A DNA stretch of 15,084 nucleotides from an uncultured Erysipelotrichaceae bacterium (GCA_910586285.1 CAJUGR010000036.1:1-15084), one strand, 5' to 3'; positions 1 through 9,143 are shown, counted from the stretch's first letter. Translations and numbers: made by a program. Notes: generated by a model not told the origin, from the sequence alone.

Positions 1-16
1 ACAGTATAACTTCTTT

Positions 17-39
17 TACCACATGCATAGCATGTGGTA
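17..39. repeat. Inverted repeat, 9-bp arms
   Basis: Positions 17-25 (TACCACATG) are the exact reverse complement of 31-39, with a 5-nt loop. Neither strand has a clear T-tract after the stem, so it is not a typical intrinsic terminator. It lies beyond the terminator-like palindrome at 58-85 and may belong to a gene left of the window. Function unknown. Confidence 0.5.
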
Positions 40-57
40 TTCGCTTCGCAATAAACA

Positions 58-85
58 CCGAGAAGAATTACATAATTCTTCTCGG
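58..85 (-). terminator. Perfect 28-bp palindrome, likely terminator of the wall-protein gene
   Basis: CCGAGAAGAATTA (58-70) and its exact complement (73-85) form a 13-bp stem around a 2-nt centre. On the minus strand it is followed by TGTTTATTG, a weak U-rich tail. It lies about 90 nt past the stop of the surface-protein gene, so it is the best candidate for its transcription stop. The symmetrical stem could also work for a convergent gene from the left. The weak tail lowers certainty. Confidence 0.6.
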
Positions 86-105
86 CACAAGATTACTATT
101 CTCCT

Positions 106-156
106 TGAAGTTTAGAATCCCTATACATATTTTCATACGATTGATTCAAAACTTCA
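106..156. repeat. Imperfect inverted repeat, 14-bp arms
   Basis: Positions 106-119 (TGAAGTTTAGAATC) match the reverse complement of 143-156 at 13 of 14 bases, with a 23-nt loop. It sits between the stop codon of the surface-protein gene and the 28-bp palindrome, so the transcript would carry tandem stem-loops in its 3' end. It may act in 3'-end protection or processing; this is inference. Confidence 0.45.
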
Positions 157-173
157 CAAGCATTCACTTATCT

Positions 174-1601
174 TTAAGATTCAGAAGTATTTCGCTTCTT
201 ACGAACATAGAAGATTCCTAAGGCAATTTCGCCGATACAAATCATTAGCCAAAGCCGTGGATTGCTTGTATCACCGGTATTGATACCGCCGGTATTATTC
301 GCACGATTTTCCAGTACTTCCTCATTGTTCGATTCATTGTCATCTGCATTCGAAGCATCCGGATCCGGAAGTTCCGCAGCCGCTACCTTCCATCCGATCA
401 CAAACGTTCCCGTACTAGTGATACGGCAATGCAATCCATCCGCCTCGGCAGTAAAGTTTACGTTTTCATAACTGTCAAGAGTACCATTTATAAAATGATA
501 TAAGACAAATTCGTCTTTTGCTTCTGACCCATCCGGATACGGCAAGATCAATTCATAGGATCCTTCCGGCTGCACTTCTACATCTTCCGCAAGCAATTTC
601 ACATCTAAGAAATTCACATGATCGGAAGTAATGTATTTGAACTCAGGGAAGTCTTTGATAATTGCTTCATAATCCGCATAATCCGCAATCGGTTCTATTC
701 GCAATGAAACATCCTCATTGGTGTATTCGTTATCAAAATCATCTTTATAGATTACATCCTTATTAGGATCACTCTTATTCGTATGATCATTGTCATTACC
801 GCTGCCATTGCCCGGATTATTATCAGGATCATCAGAATCTCTGAATTCGATCAAGCGACAGAGACGTTGTGACTCCGCTCCACCCACTGCGCTTTCATCC
901 GCATAAGCACATATCGTGGTATTTTCCGTGATTTCAATTACACCGGTATATTCATCGTAATGATCTACGCCATTGGCATCCGTTGTGGTGCTGAAACCAT
1001 AATAGATCACACCATTGGGATATGTGGCTGGCAAGGTTAATTCTAACCGCGCCCTTTCTCCTTTCGGCAGCGTCACCTTTTGCGCTGCCGCAAACGCTTC
1101 ATTTTCCTCTGCACTCTTATCGACTAGAGTAAAACCCACGCCCTCATCATTTGTATCCAAATCCATCCGCCATAATTCATAAAGGCTTTGAACATTGTCA
1201 GATTCTATCGTTATACTTTCCGGAATATATTCGACCCACATTACCGGAACCGGCTCAATCATGACATCCCCCATAGACAAATCCACCATGAGAGAAACAA
1301 TGCCGTTTTCATCCGGTATATAGGTATTCGGTACACCTTTGACATACAGCGAAATCGGGTCCCTCATCACCATACCGTCAGGGCCGGTATGAATCAGTAT
1401 TCTCACTTCTGTATCACTGCTTAAGGACTGGCTTCCCTTGTTTTCGTATGCCGTAGTTATCGTATTTTTTTCTTCTGCATCACCGGTATACGCAAGGTCA
1501 GCACTTTGCGCATTGACAAGATGATCTCCGATTACGAAACAGCCGGTTAAAATCCCGACCATCGCGATCAGACATAAAGAGATCGTCCATAATTTCTTCA
1601 T
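174..1601 (-). CDS. Secreted, probably wall-anchored surface protein of unknown function
   Basis: 475 residues. The N-terminus is a signal peptide: MKK, then a hydrophobic run from about residue 5 to 25. It contains LTGC, which fits a lipobox (Cys21), but a signal-peptidase-I site after VNA (about residue 31) is equally possible. Residues ~195-250 resemble a chitobiase C-terminal-type/Fn3-associated beta-sandwich (YYGFSTTTD... Y.G.I.I...TTICAYA). An Asp/Asn/Gly/Ser-rich linker follows at ~256-285, then a second beta-rich domain (~290-405) ending in TGTFVIGW. The C-terminus has INTGD followed by TSNP, a hydrophobic span and RKKR: the layout of an LPxTG-type sorting signal with a variant core. 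The start is preceded by AGAGAAGAGG. It is transcribed apart from the purine operon, which ends in a strong terminator before it. No catalytic motif was recognised. Surface location is well supported; function is unknown. Confidence 0.8.
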   Translation of the reverse strand: MKKLWTISLCLIAMVGILTGCFVIGDHLVNAQSADLAYTGDAEEKNTITTAYENKGSQSLSSDTEVRILIHTGPDGMVMRDPISLYVKGVPNTYIPDENGIVSLMVDLSMGDVMIEPVPVMWVEYIPESITIESDNVQSLYELWRMDLDTNDEGVGFTLVDKSAEENEAFAAAQKVTLPKGERARLELTLPATYPNGVIYYGFSTTTDANGVDHYDEYTGVIEITENTTICAYADESAVGGAESQRLCRLIEFRDSDDPDNNPGNGSGNDNDHTNKSDPNKDVIYKDDFDNEYTNEDVSLRIEPIADYADYEAIIKDFPEFKYITSDHVNFLDVKLLAEDVEVQPEGSYELILPYPDGSEAKDEFVLYHFINGTLDSYENVNFTAEADGLHCRITSTGTFVIGWKVAAAELPDPDASNADDNESNNEEVLENRANNTGGINTGDTSNPRLWLMICIGEIALGIFYVRKKRNTSES

Positions 1602-1638
1602 GTTGCATCCTCTTCTCTAAAACATAAGCTTTGTTATT

Positions 1639-1644
1639 ATTATA
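1639..1644 (-). promoter_or_regulatory. Candidate -10 box for the wall-protein gene
   Basis: The minus strand reads TATAAT here, 38 nt before the ATG at 1601. No good -35 lies 16-18 nt upstream; that stretch is the 3' arm of the purH terminator. A TTGACA 4 nt away is too close to pair with it. If used, the promoter starts inside or right after the purH terminator. Confidence 0.3.
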
Positions 1645-1656
1645 CACCTGTCAACC

Positions 1657-1703
1657 AAAAAATTCCACTTCTCGCAACCGTAAGGTCACAAGAATGGAAT
1701 TTT
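1657..1703 (-). terminator. Strong intrinsic terminator after purH
   Basis: On the minus strand AAATTCCA-TTCTTG-TGACC pairs with GGTTG-CGAGAA-(G)-TGGAATTT around a TTAC loop. This gives about 19 bp with one bulged G and a few wobbles, followed by a six-T run (1662-1657). It lies 25 nt past the purH stop codon and ends the purine operon. Confidence 0.88.
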
Positions 1704-1727
1704 GTTTCGATAACTTATTCACTATTA

Positions 1728-3260
1728 TTAATGTTTAAAATGACGAACTCCTGTATAGACCATCGCTATGCCGTGACGATCACACTCATCCACAGACAGC
1801 TGATCCTTAATGGATCCGCCCGGCTGAATAATTGCCGTAACTCCGGCTGCGGCCGCTGCCTCCACCGTATCACTCATCGGGAAGAAAGCATCCGAACCCA
1901 TGACGGAACCGCTTGCTTTGTCAGCGGCTTGTTCAATAGCGATCTTCGCTGCCCCAACCCGATTCATCTGTCCGGCGCCAACACCGACTGTCATGTTATC
2001 TTTCACCAATACAATCGCATTGGATTTTACATGTTTTACTACTTTCCATGCCAACAACAACTGTTCCAACTCCGCTTCGGTAGGCTGACGTTTGGTTACA
2101 CAGGTCAAATCGGCTGCGGTGATCTTTTTATCATCAATATCCTGAACCAACAAGCCATCGTTGACATAAGTGATTTTCTGTTTTGAACTCGGCTCCAGAT
2201 TCGTGTCCAAAACCATCAAACGAATGTTCTTTTTCTTGGTTAAAATTTCTAATGCCGCATCGCTGAAAGAAGGAGCGATGATGATTTCTAAGAAAATCTT
2301 TGACAACTTTTCGGCAACGCTTTCGTTGACCTCACCGTTCATCGCCACGATTCCGCCGAAGATGGATACCGGATCTGCCTCATAGGCCTTATCCCACGCT
2401 TCTTCCATGGTTTTTCCGATTCCTACTCCACATGGATTCATATGCTTCAAGCCGACCACGGCACAATCTCCTTGTAAATCCTTTAAGATTTCGATTGCGG
2501 CATTGCCGTCTTGAATGTTGTTATAAGACAATTCCTTGCCGTGCAACTGTTTGGCATTGGCCAAGGAATACTGCGGATTCATGTTTTGATAAAAAGCTGC
2601 CGCCTGATGCGGATTTTCACCATAACGCAAATCCTGAACCTTATCATAGGTCACCGTGAAACTCTCCGGGAATTTCACATTGGCACGTGCCGTTAAATAT
2701 TCCGCAATCATCGCATCGTAGCGTGCCGTATGCCGGAAGACCTTAGCGGCCAAATATTCACGGGTTGCCGGTGATGTTTCTTGATTTTCGCGCAGTTCAC
2801 TCAATACCGCGTCATAATCCTGCGGGTCACAGATAACCGGAATATAGCGATAATTTTTGGATGCGCTTCTTAACATCGAAGGACCGCCGATATCAATATT
2901 CTCAATCACTTCTTCATGCGTGACACCCGGTTTTTGAACTGTTTCTTTAAACGGATAAAGATTGACACACACCAGATCGATATAATCAATCTCATGTTCC
3001 TTTAACTGTTTTACATGACTCTCATTATCACGGACACATAACAACGCCCCATGTACATTGGGATGCAAGGTCTTAACCCGACCATCCATAATTTCCGGGA
3101 AATGAGTAATTTCACTGATGGAAATCGTTGAGATTCCGGCCGTTTCCAATGCTTTCTTTGTTCCGCCGGTGGAAATGATTTCATAACCGAGTTGTGTTAA
3201 CCCCGACACAAATTCCACCAAGTTCGTTTTATCAGATACACTTACCAGCGCTCTTTTCAT
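1728..3260 (-). CDS. purH: Bifunctional AICAR transformylase / IMP cyclohydrolase PurH
   Basis: 510 residues, full length for the family. It catalyses the last two steps of de novo IMP synthesis: formylation of AICAR with 10-formyl-THF, then ring closure to IMP. The N-terminal MGS-like cyclohydrolase domain (~1-190) starts MKRALVSVSDKT and holds KTLHP at residues 63-67. The C-terminal transformylase domain has RYGENPHQ at 212-219 and the catalytic KHMNPCG at 272-278 (Lys272/His273, equivalent to E. coli K267/H268). The C-terminus ends GVRHFKH, as usual for intact PurH. The ATG overlaps the purN stop (ATGA), so translation is probably coupled. It is the last gene of the purE-L-M-N-H operon, followed by a terminator. 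Regulation is presumably by the guanine riboswitch 6 kb upstream. Confidence 0.97.
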   Translation of the reverse strand: MKRALVSVSDKTNLVEFVSGLTQLGYEIISTGGTKKALETAGISTISISEITHFPEIMDGRVKTLHPNVHGALLCVRDNESHVKQLKEHEIDYIDLVCVNLYPFKETVQKPGVTHEEVIENIDIGGPSMLRSASKNYRYIPVICDPQDYDAVLSELRENQETSPATREYLAAKVFRHTARYDAMIAEYLTARANVKFPESFTVTYDKVQDLRYGENPHQAAAFYQNMNPQYSLANAKQLHGKELSYNNIQDGNAAIEILKDLQGDCAVVGLKHMNPCGVGIGKTMEEAWDKAYEADPVSIFGGIVAMNGEVNESVAEKLSKIFLEIIIAPSFSDAALEILTKKKNIRLMVLDTNLEPSSKQKITYVNDGLLVQDIDDKKITAADLTCVTKRQPTEAELEQLLLAWKVVKHVKSNAIVLVKDNMTVGVGAGQMNRVGAAKIAIEQAADKASGSVMGSDAFFPMSDTVEAAAAAGVTAIIQPGGSIKDQLSVDECDRHGIAMVYTGVRHFKH

Positions 3261-3844
3261 TTGTTTCCCTCCTCAATTTGATCAACCACACGCTGAATCA
3301 CATGTGGGAATAATTCATATTCCAAGGCATGAATATGTTCCTCTAACTGTTCCAAAGACCACTTCGGATCAATCGGCAATTTACGCTGATCGATGATCGC
3401 TCCGGTGTCCACCCCTTCATCCACATAGTGTACCGTTACCCCGGTAAAGGGAGCTTTGGCTTCATAGGCATCACGGATACCGTGCGCCCCGGGAAAGGAC
3501 GGCAGATAAGCGGGATGAATATTCATGATGCGCTGTGGGTAGGCCGCAAGCAATACCGTTCCGATATAGCGCATATAACCGGCTAAGACAATCAGATCGA
3601 CTTTCCGCTCTGTTAATATTTGTAAAATACTTGTTTCATAAGCTTCCTTATTTGCAAATTCCTTTGGATTGACGAATTGATAAGGAATATGTAACATCTT
3701 TGCCCGCTCAATCGCACCTGCATCGTCATGATCGACGATCAGAATTGCACATGTGACATGGTGCAGCGATTGATCTTGAATGCGGCGCACAATATTTTCA
3801 AAGTTGGTACCGCTGCCGCTGGCAAAGACAGCAATATTTACCAT
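3257..3844 (-). CDS. purN: Phosphoribosylglycinamide formyltransferase PurN (10-formyl-THF dependent)
   Basis: 195 residues, normal length. It transfers a formyl group from 10-formyl-THF to GAR, the third step of purine synthesis. The protein starts MVNIAVFASGSGTN, the phosphate-binding loop. MNIHPAYLPSFPG at 107-119 carries Asn108 and His110, and DEGVDTG supplies Asp146. These correspond to the E. coli N106/H108/D144 triad with an offset of two. The start codon lies inside the end of purM (7-nt overlap) and the stop overlaps the purH ATG, so the purM-purN-purH block is tightly coupled. Nothing unusual seen. Confidence 0.97.
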   Translation of the reverse strand: MVNIAVFASGSGTNFENIVRRIQDQSLHHVTCAILIVDHDDAGAIERAKMLHIPYQFVNPKEFANKEAYETSILQILTERKVDLIVLAGYMRYIGTVLLAAYPQRIMNIHPAYLPSFPGAHGIRDAYEAKAPFTGVTVHYVDEGVDTGAIIDQRKLPIDPKWSLEQLEEHIHALEYELFPHVIQRVVDQIEEGNK

Positions 3845-4869
3845 ACCAGTTCCACCTGTCCGCTGTTCGTAACTTCACCGATGACATACGCCGATTCCTT
3901 GATTTCTTCCAAATGAGCCAGCGTGTTTGCTACATCTGCCTGATCTACCGCAAGGATGAAACCGATTCCCATATTGAAGACATTTGCCATTTCCGCCATG
4001 GAAATATTACCCGTTTTCGCAATCAGATCGAAAATTTTCGGACGCGGGAATGACTTCATATCGATGCGCACACCCTGTCCCTTTTTTAACATTCGCGGCA
4101 CATTTTCATAGAAACCTCCGCCGGTGATGTGGCACATACCTTTGATTTTTTCATCCGGCAATAAGTGCTTGATGGCTTTGACATAGATCTTGGTCGGTGT
4201 TAATAAAACATCGCCCAACACCTGATTATCCAATTCTTCATAAGTGGCATGAATATCCAGTTTTGCGTCTTTAAACAACACTTTACGAATCAATGAAAAG
4301 CCGTTGGAGTGACAGCCGCTGCTAGGCAATCCGATTAAAACTTGACCGGAAGCGATGCCCTGTCCATCCAATAATTTCTGTTTTTCCACCGCACCGACAC
4401 AGAAACCCGCAATGTCATAATGCTTAGGATCGTACATATCCGGCATTTCTGCGGTTTCCCCTCCGATCAAGGCGCATTCTGCCTGCACACAGCCGTCGGC
4501 AACGCCTTTTACCAACTGTTCGATCTTTGCCGGCTCGTTTTTACCGACAGCCAGATAATCGAGAAAGAATAATGGCTGTGCCCCTTGAACCAGCACATCA
4601 TTGACACACATTGCGACCGCATCGATACCGACACTGTCATGACGATCCATCGCAAATGCGATCATCAGCTTCGTGCCGACCCCATCGGTGCCGGATACCA
4701 ACACCGGTTCCTTCATTCCCAGCGCACTGAGATCAAACATGCCGCCAAAAGCCCCGATGGAATCCATTGCGCCTTTGACTTTGGTACGTGCGACATGGCT
4801 TTGAATACGGCGGACACTCTCATATCCGGCCTCCAAATCCACCCCGGCTTGACGATATTGATCACTCAT
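3838..4869 (-). CDS. purM: Phosphoribosylformylglycinamidine cyclo-ligase PurM (AIR synthetase)
   Basis: 343 residues, normal length. It closes the imidazole ring: FGAM plus ATP gives AIR, step five. Family signatures include the glycine-rich GTDGVGTK at residues 60-67, GGETAEMP at 136-143 and the later HITGGG motif before the C-terminal AIRS domain. The ATG is preceded by TTAGGAGTGAACTT, a reasonable Shine-Dalgarno. It starts 21 nt after purL, whose product is the substrate of this enzyme, and overlaps purN by 7 nt. Confidence 0.97.
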   Translation of the reverse strand: MSDQYRQAGVDLEAGYESVRRIQSHVARTKVKGAMDSIGAFGGMFDLSALGMKEPVLVSGTDGVGTKLMIAFAMDRHDSVGIDAVAMCVNDVLVQGAQPLFFLDYLAVGKNEPAKIEQLVKGVADGCVQAECALIGGETAEMPDMYDPKHYDIAGFCVGAVEKQKLLDGQGIASGQVLIGLPSSGCHSNGFSLIRKVLFKDAKLDIHATYEELDNQVLGDVLLTPTKIYVKAIKHLLPDEKIKGMCHITGGGFYENVPRMLKKGQGVRIDMKSFPRPKIFDLIAKTGNISMAEMANVFNMGIGFILAVDQADVANTLAHLEEIKESAYVIGEVTNSGQVELVW

Positions 4870-4890
4870 AAGTTCACTCCTAACTTTTCC

Positions 4891-7800
4891 TTAGCGACGA
4901 TGACGGAAATAATTGATTCCGTTCACAAAAATGTTTTGATTTTTATCGCCGCTGATATTTTGATATAATCCTTCTTCATAACGCTCACTGTGGCCCATTT
5001 TACCCAAGATACGACCATCCGCGCTTGTAATCCCTTCGATGGCAAAGCAGCTGCCGTTGAGATTATACAAACCATTCATGGTCGGATCACCATCCAGATC
5101 GACATATTGGGTCGCTACCTGTCCGTTTTCCAGTAACATTTTCGCTGTTGCCTCATCACAGACAAATTTGCCTTCTCCATGACTCATCGCCACACTGTGA
5201 ACCGTTTTTGGTTCAAACGGAGCCAGCCACGGCGAACGATTGGATGTCACGCGGGTATAGGCGATATGGGAAACATGGCGGTTGATGTCATTGCGGAATA
5301 ACGTTGGGGCATCCCCATTTAACTGTCGGATTTCTCCGTAAGGCAACAGACCGCTTTTGATTAATGCCTGAAAGCCGTTACAGATTCCTAAAATCAAACC
5401 GTCATTGTCTAATAATGTTTGAATCGCAGCGCGTATTTGGGCATTGCTTAATACATTCGCAATAAATTTACCGCTGCCATCCGGTTCATCCCCGGCTGAG
5501 AAGCCACCGCTTAACATAAGAATCTGTGCGTTGGCGATTTTTTCACTCAGGTTGGTTAAGCTGCGCTGAATGGATTCCACATTCAAATTGTTAAATACAG
5601 CAATTTCCACATCGCCACCGGCTCGTTCAAATTGTTGAGCGGTGTCGTATTCGCAGTTTTGTCCCGGAAATACCGGTATGATTACTTTCGGTTTATCGAT
5701 CTTCTTTGCGGAGAAACGCCGCTCCTGCATCACCGTGATCGGGGTTGTGATTTTCCCTTGTTCGGTATTTACCGCAGCCGGATAGATCGCGGCATAACGC
5801 TCACTCCATGCCGCAATGGCCGTTGCGATTGGCACGCATACGTCGTTGATTTTCAATATTTCTGATGTGGTTGTGCGTCCCAGCAGCACGAATGCAGGAT
5901 CATCGATTTCCTTGGTTGCTTCCACAACGATGGAACCGATGGAACACTCATACAGCGCTTCGCTTGTCACAACATCCACACCAATGTGATTACCGAAACT
6001 CATTTTGGCCAACGTTTCTGCCAAACCGCCGAATTTCACTGTGGCCGCCGCACTGATTGTCTTCTCTCCGATATAACGATAGATTTTATCGAAGTTATTT
6101 CGGCATTCTTCATAGTTCGGAGTGAGATCCTCATGTGCGTGATGTTTTACATAATAAATATAACTGTCGCTGTGTTTAAAGGCAGCGGAGGTAATATGAT
6201 CGCTTTGTTCGGTAGTAACGGCAAAAGTGATCAGCGTTGGGGGAACACTGATGTCATTAAAGGTTCCCGACATAGAGTCCTTACCGCCGATTGCCGGCGT
6301 TTCAAATGCCATCTGCGCTTCAATCAGTCCCAACATCGCTTGAGCCACATTGCCCCATTTATCGGGATCATCACCCAATCGTTCAAAGTATTCCTGATTA
6401 CTTAAGCGACAGGTACGATGATTCGCGCCCAATGCACTCATCCGCGCCAAGGCTTCCACCACAGAATAAGCCGCACCCAGATACGGGGAGTATTCCGCCA
6501 GCTCAGGATGATAGCCGTAGGTCATTAAGGAACACGTATTCGTAAAGCCGAAAACCGGCAATTTTTGTACGGATCCTTCTTCTTCACTCAACTGATATTT
6601 ACCGCCCCACGGCATTAATACCGTTGATTTTCCGATGGACGCATCAAACATTTCCGATAGTCCGATTTGACTCGCAACATTGGGCAGTTTGAGCATTTCC
6701 AGAAACCCGTCATTGCCACGGGCGCTGATTTCCGATACAAACGGATTTTTTTCTTCTTTCGGGGACTGCATCGTTACCGCATTTTCTCCGCGCACACCGT
6801 TGGTATCCAAAAAAGCACGGGAGAGGTTCACAATTTCCTCACCGCGGAAGGTCATAATCAAGCGTGGCTCTTCTGTCACACGAGCCACGATACATGCATC
6901 CAGGTTTTCTTCATAGGCAAGTTGTTTGAAAGTTTCAAATTGATCCGCTTCAATCAATACTGCCATTCGTTCCTGTGATTCGGAAATAGCCAATTCGGTA
7001 CCATTCAATCCACTGTATTTTACCGGTACCTGATCCAAATCAATCCGTAATCCATCCGCAATCTCACCGACCGCTACACTGACACCGCCGGCCCCGAAGT
7101 CATTGGCTTTTTTGATTAGGCGGGTTGCCTTGGGATTACGAAATAATCGTTGTATTTTTCGCTCCATCAGCGCGTTGCCTTTTTGTACCTCACTGGAACA
7201 TTGACTCAATGAAGTATCGTTGTGCTCCTTGCTGGAGCCGGTCGCCCCGCCGATCCCATCACGCCCGGTCGCTCCGCCGATCAAAACGACAATATCGCCC
7301 GGCTGTGGTTTTTTGCGCATCACGTTGGCTTTGGGGGCCGCTCCGATTACCGCTCCGACTTCCATACGTTTTGCCACATAACCGTCATGGTATAACTCTT
7401 TGACATAGGTCGTTGCCAAGCCGATCTCGTTACCATAGGAAGAATAGCCGGCCGCAGCGCCCTTTGAGATACGCTGTTGGGGCAGCTTGTGGGGAAGTGT
7501 TTCACTTAACGGTTTGGTAATATCTCCCGCTCCGGTAATCCGCATTGCTTGATAGACATAGCTTCTTCCTGATAGCGGATCACGAATGGCTCCTCCGATA
7601 CACGTAGAAGCACCGCCAAACGGTTCGATTTCCGTCGGGTGGTTGTGAGTCTCGTTTTTAAACATAAGCAGCCAATCTTCCGGCTGACCGTCGACATCCA
7701 CCTTAATTTCCACACTGCATGCATTAATTTCATCGCTGATTTCCAGATCGTCCAGCTTCCCGTCTTGACGTAATGCCTTGCCCGCAATCGTAGCCATATC

Positions 7801-8604
7801 CATCAGGGTCATGACTTTACGATTGTTGTGTACTCGTTTACGCAGTGCTAAATAGTTTTCATATGCCTTTTGAATTTGTTCATGAAAGATTCCGGCATCA
7901 ATAACCACATCGCTTAAAATGGTTTCAAACGTAGTATGACGGCAGTGATCAGACCAGTATGTATCAAGTACTTTTAGTTCCGTCAATGTCAGATCACGCT
8001 GTTCTTCATCTTTAAAATAATTTTGGATATGTTTTACATCGGCCAGACTCATCGCCAAACCCTGTTGGGTTCTTAAAGTGCTTAATGCCTTGTCATCCAT
8101 TGCACAAAAGCCTTCAAGTACCGGCACCGGCTCTGCCATCGCATTCGCCTCCGGCTGAAGCAGCGATAAATCTTTTTCCCGCATTTCCACCGGATTGATC
8201 AAATAGTGCTTTATCGCTTCCAACTGTGCCGGCAAGATCACGCCTTCCAATATGACCAACCGGCCGCTTTTGATGATGACATCTTGTTTATTGTTTAACA
8301 GCATCAAGCATTGTTGTGCACTGTCGGCACGCTGATCGTATTGACCGGGTAAACATTCATAGGCCACATAACAGCGATCTTGAAGGGAAACCTCATCAAA
8401 TACTTCATCGGTTACCGCTTCACTTAACACCTTGGTCTTTAACAGTTCCAAGTCCTGTGCATCCGCATGATAAATATCATAAATATTGTATAAAATGATA
8501 TGATTTAAGCCATCCAGATTCAAATTGTTGCGTAAATCATGACATAGTGATTCTGCCTCTACTGTAAAGGCTGCTTTCTTTTTTACAAAAAGTCGTTGAT
8601 TCAT
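4891..8604 (-). CDS. purL: Phosphoribosylformylglycinamidine synthase PurL, single-chain with glutaminase domain
   Basis: 1237 residues. It converts FGAR to FGAM using glutamine and ATP, step four. This is the large single-chain form, so no separate purS or purQ is needed. Its length matches the single-chain clade known from clostridia and relatives (clade named from memory). The N-terminal domain leads to the conserved SDHCRH motif at 218-223. Two AIRS-like halves follow, with GGATGRDGIGGATGSS, FGAGGVSVAVGEIADG and later GGKDSMSGTF. The C-terminal class I glutamine amidotransferase begins near PKVIIPVFPGQNCEYDT. Its nucleophile is Cys1075 in GICNGFQ, with His1205 and Glu1207 in GHSER completing the triad. 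All key residues are intact. AGAGGA lies just upstream of the ATG. It is placed between purE (29 nt) and purM (21 nt). Confidence 0.96.
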   Translation of the reverse strand: MNQRLFVKKKAAFTVEAESLCHDLRNNLNLDGLNHIILYNIYDIYHADAQDLELLKTKVLSEAVTDEVFDEVSLQDRCYVAYECLPGQYDQRADSAQQCLMLLNNKQDVIIKSGRLVILEGVILPAQLEAIKHYLINPVEMREKDLSLLQPEANAMAEPVPVLEGFCAMDDKALSTLRTQQGLAMSLADVKHIQNYFKDEEQRDLTLTELKVLDTYWSDHCRHTTFETILSDVVIDAGIFHEQIQKAYENYLALRKRVHNNRKVMTLMDMATIAGKALRQDGKLDDLEISDEINACSVEIKVDVDGQPEDWLLMFKNETHNHPTEIEPFGGASTCIGGAIRDPLSGRSYVYQAMRITGAGDITKPLSETLPHKLPQQRISKGAAAGYSSYGNEIGLATTYVKELYHDGYVAKRMEVGAVIGAAPKANVMRKKPQPGDIVVLIGGATGRDGIGGATGSSKEHNDTSLSQCSSEVQKGNALMERKIQRLFRNPKATRLIKKANDFGAGGVSVAVGEIADGLRIDLDQVPVKYSGLNGTELAISESQERMAVLIEADQFETFKQLAYEENLDACIVARVTEEPRLIMTFRGEEIVNLSRAFLDTNGVRGENAVTMQSPKEEKNPFVSEISARGNDGFLEMLKLPNVASQIGLSEMFDASIGKSTVLMPWGGKYQLSEEEGSVQKLPVFGFTNTCSLMTYGYHPELAEYSPYLGAAYSVVEALARMSALGANHRTCRLSNQEYFERLGDDPDKWGNVAQAMLGLIEAQMAFETPAIGGKDSMSGTFNDISVPPTLITFAVTTEQSDHITSAAFKHSDSYIYYVKHHAHEDLTPNYEECRNNFDKIYRYIGEKTISAAATVKFGGLAETLAKMSFGNHIGVDVVTSEALYECSIGSIVVEATKEIDDPAFVLLGRTTTSEILKINDVCVPIATAIAAWSERYAAIYPAAVNTEQGKITTPITVMQERRFSAKKIDKPKVIIPVFPGQNCEYDTAQQFERAGGDVEIAVFNNLNVESIQRSLTNLSEKIANAQILMLSGGFSAGDEPDGSGKFIANVLSNAQIRAAIQTLLDNDGLILGICNGFQALIKSGLLPYGEIRQLNGDAPTLFRNDINRHVSHIAYTRVTSNRSPWLAPFEPKTVHSVAMSHGEGKFVCDEATAKMLLENGQVATQYVDLDGDPTMNGLYNLNGSCFAIEGITSADGRILGKMGHSERYEEGLYQNISGDKNQNIFVNGINYFRHRR

Positions 8605-8633
8605 AGTTTGTCCTCTTTCTCTTTTCCTATGTA

Positions 8634-9131
8634 TTACCGGTTATCCCAGTGTGAATCCGCCAATACTTTTTCAGCCTGTGCTTTTTTAAAGTTAGTCAGT
8701 TTCGCAGCTAACGCTTCATCACTCAGCGCCATGATCTGAACCGCCAGAATCGCTGCGTTTTTCGCTCCGGCATTGCCGATCGCCGTTGTTGCGACCGGTA
8801 CTCCCTGTGGCATCTGAACAATACTGAGCAAGGAATCCATACCGCCCAAAGCACTGGTCTGCATCGGCACACCGATCACCGGCAGAATGGTACTGCTGGC
8901 AATCACACCGGCCAAATGCGCCGCTCCACCGGCACCGGCAATAAATACCTTGATTCCGCGTTGTGCTGCTTCTTCACTGAGTTGTAAGGTTTCCTTCGGT
9001 GTACGATGAGCCGATAAGATCCGTACCTCATAAGGTACATCGAATTCTTTTAACATCGCCATCGTTTGTTCCATCGTAGGAAGATCGCTTTTACTTCCCA
9101 TCACAATACATACACTAGGTTTTCTATCCAT
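8634..9131 (-). CDS. purE: N5-carboxyaminoimidazole ribonucleotide mutase PurE, class I
   Basis: 165 residues, normal for class I PurE. It moves the carboxylate of N5-CAIR to C4 to give CAIR, step six. The protein shows MGSKSDLPTM near residue 11, SAHRTP with His42, GAGGAAHLAGV around 66-76 and GMDSLLSIVQMPQGVPVAT around 98-116. This is the usual set of PurE substrate-binding motifs. Two in-frame Met codons are not close, so the ATG at 9131 is favoured; it has GGAGG 7 nt upstream. That Shine-Dalgarno directly follows the stop codon of the small leader ORF at 9144-9239, suggesting coupled translation. It is the first recognisable gene of the operon, 134 nt after the riboswitch terminator. The partner purK was not found here. 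Confidence 0.97.
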   Translation of the reverse strand: MDRKPSVCIVMGSKSDLPTMEQTMAMLKEFDVPYEVRILSAHRTPKETLQLSEEAAQRGIKVFIAGAGGAAHLAGVIASSTILPVIGVPMQTSALGGMDSLLSIVQMPQGVPVATTAIGNAGAKNAAILAVQIMALSDEALAAKLTNFKKAQAEKVLADSHWDNR

Positions 9132-9143
9132 GACATTTCCTCC

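Noticed and set aside
7506..7787. 93-codon minus-strand frame inside purL
   Set aside because: It is an alternative frame inside a region where PurL motifs are uninterrupted; no start signal or recognisable product.
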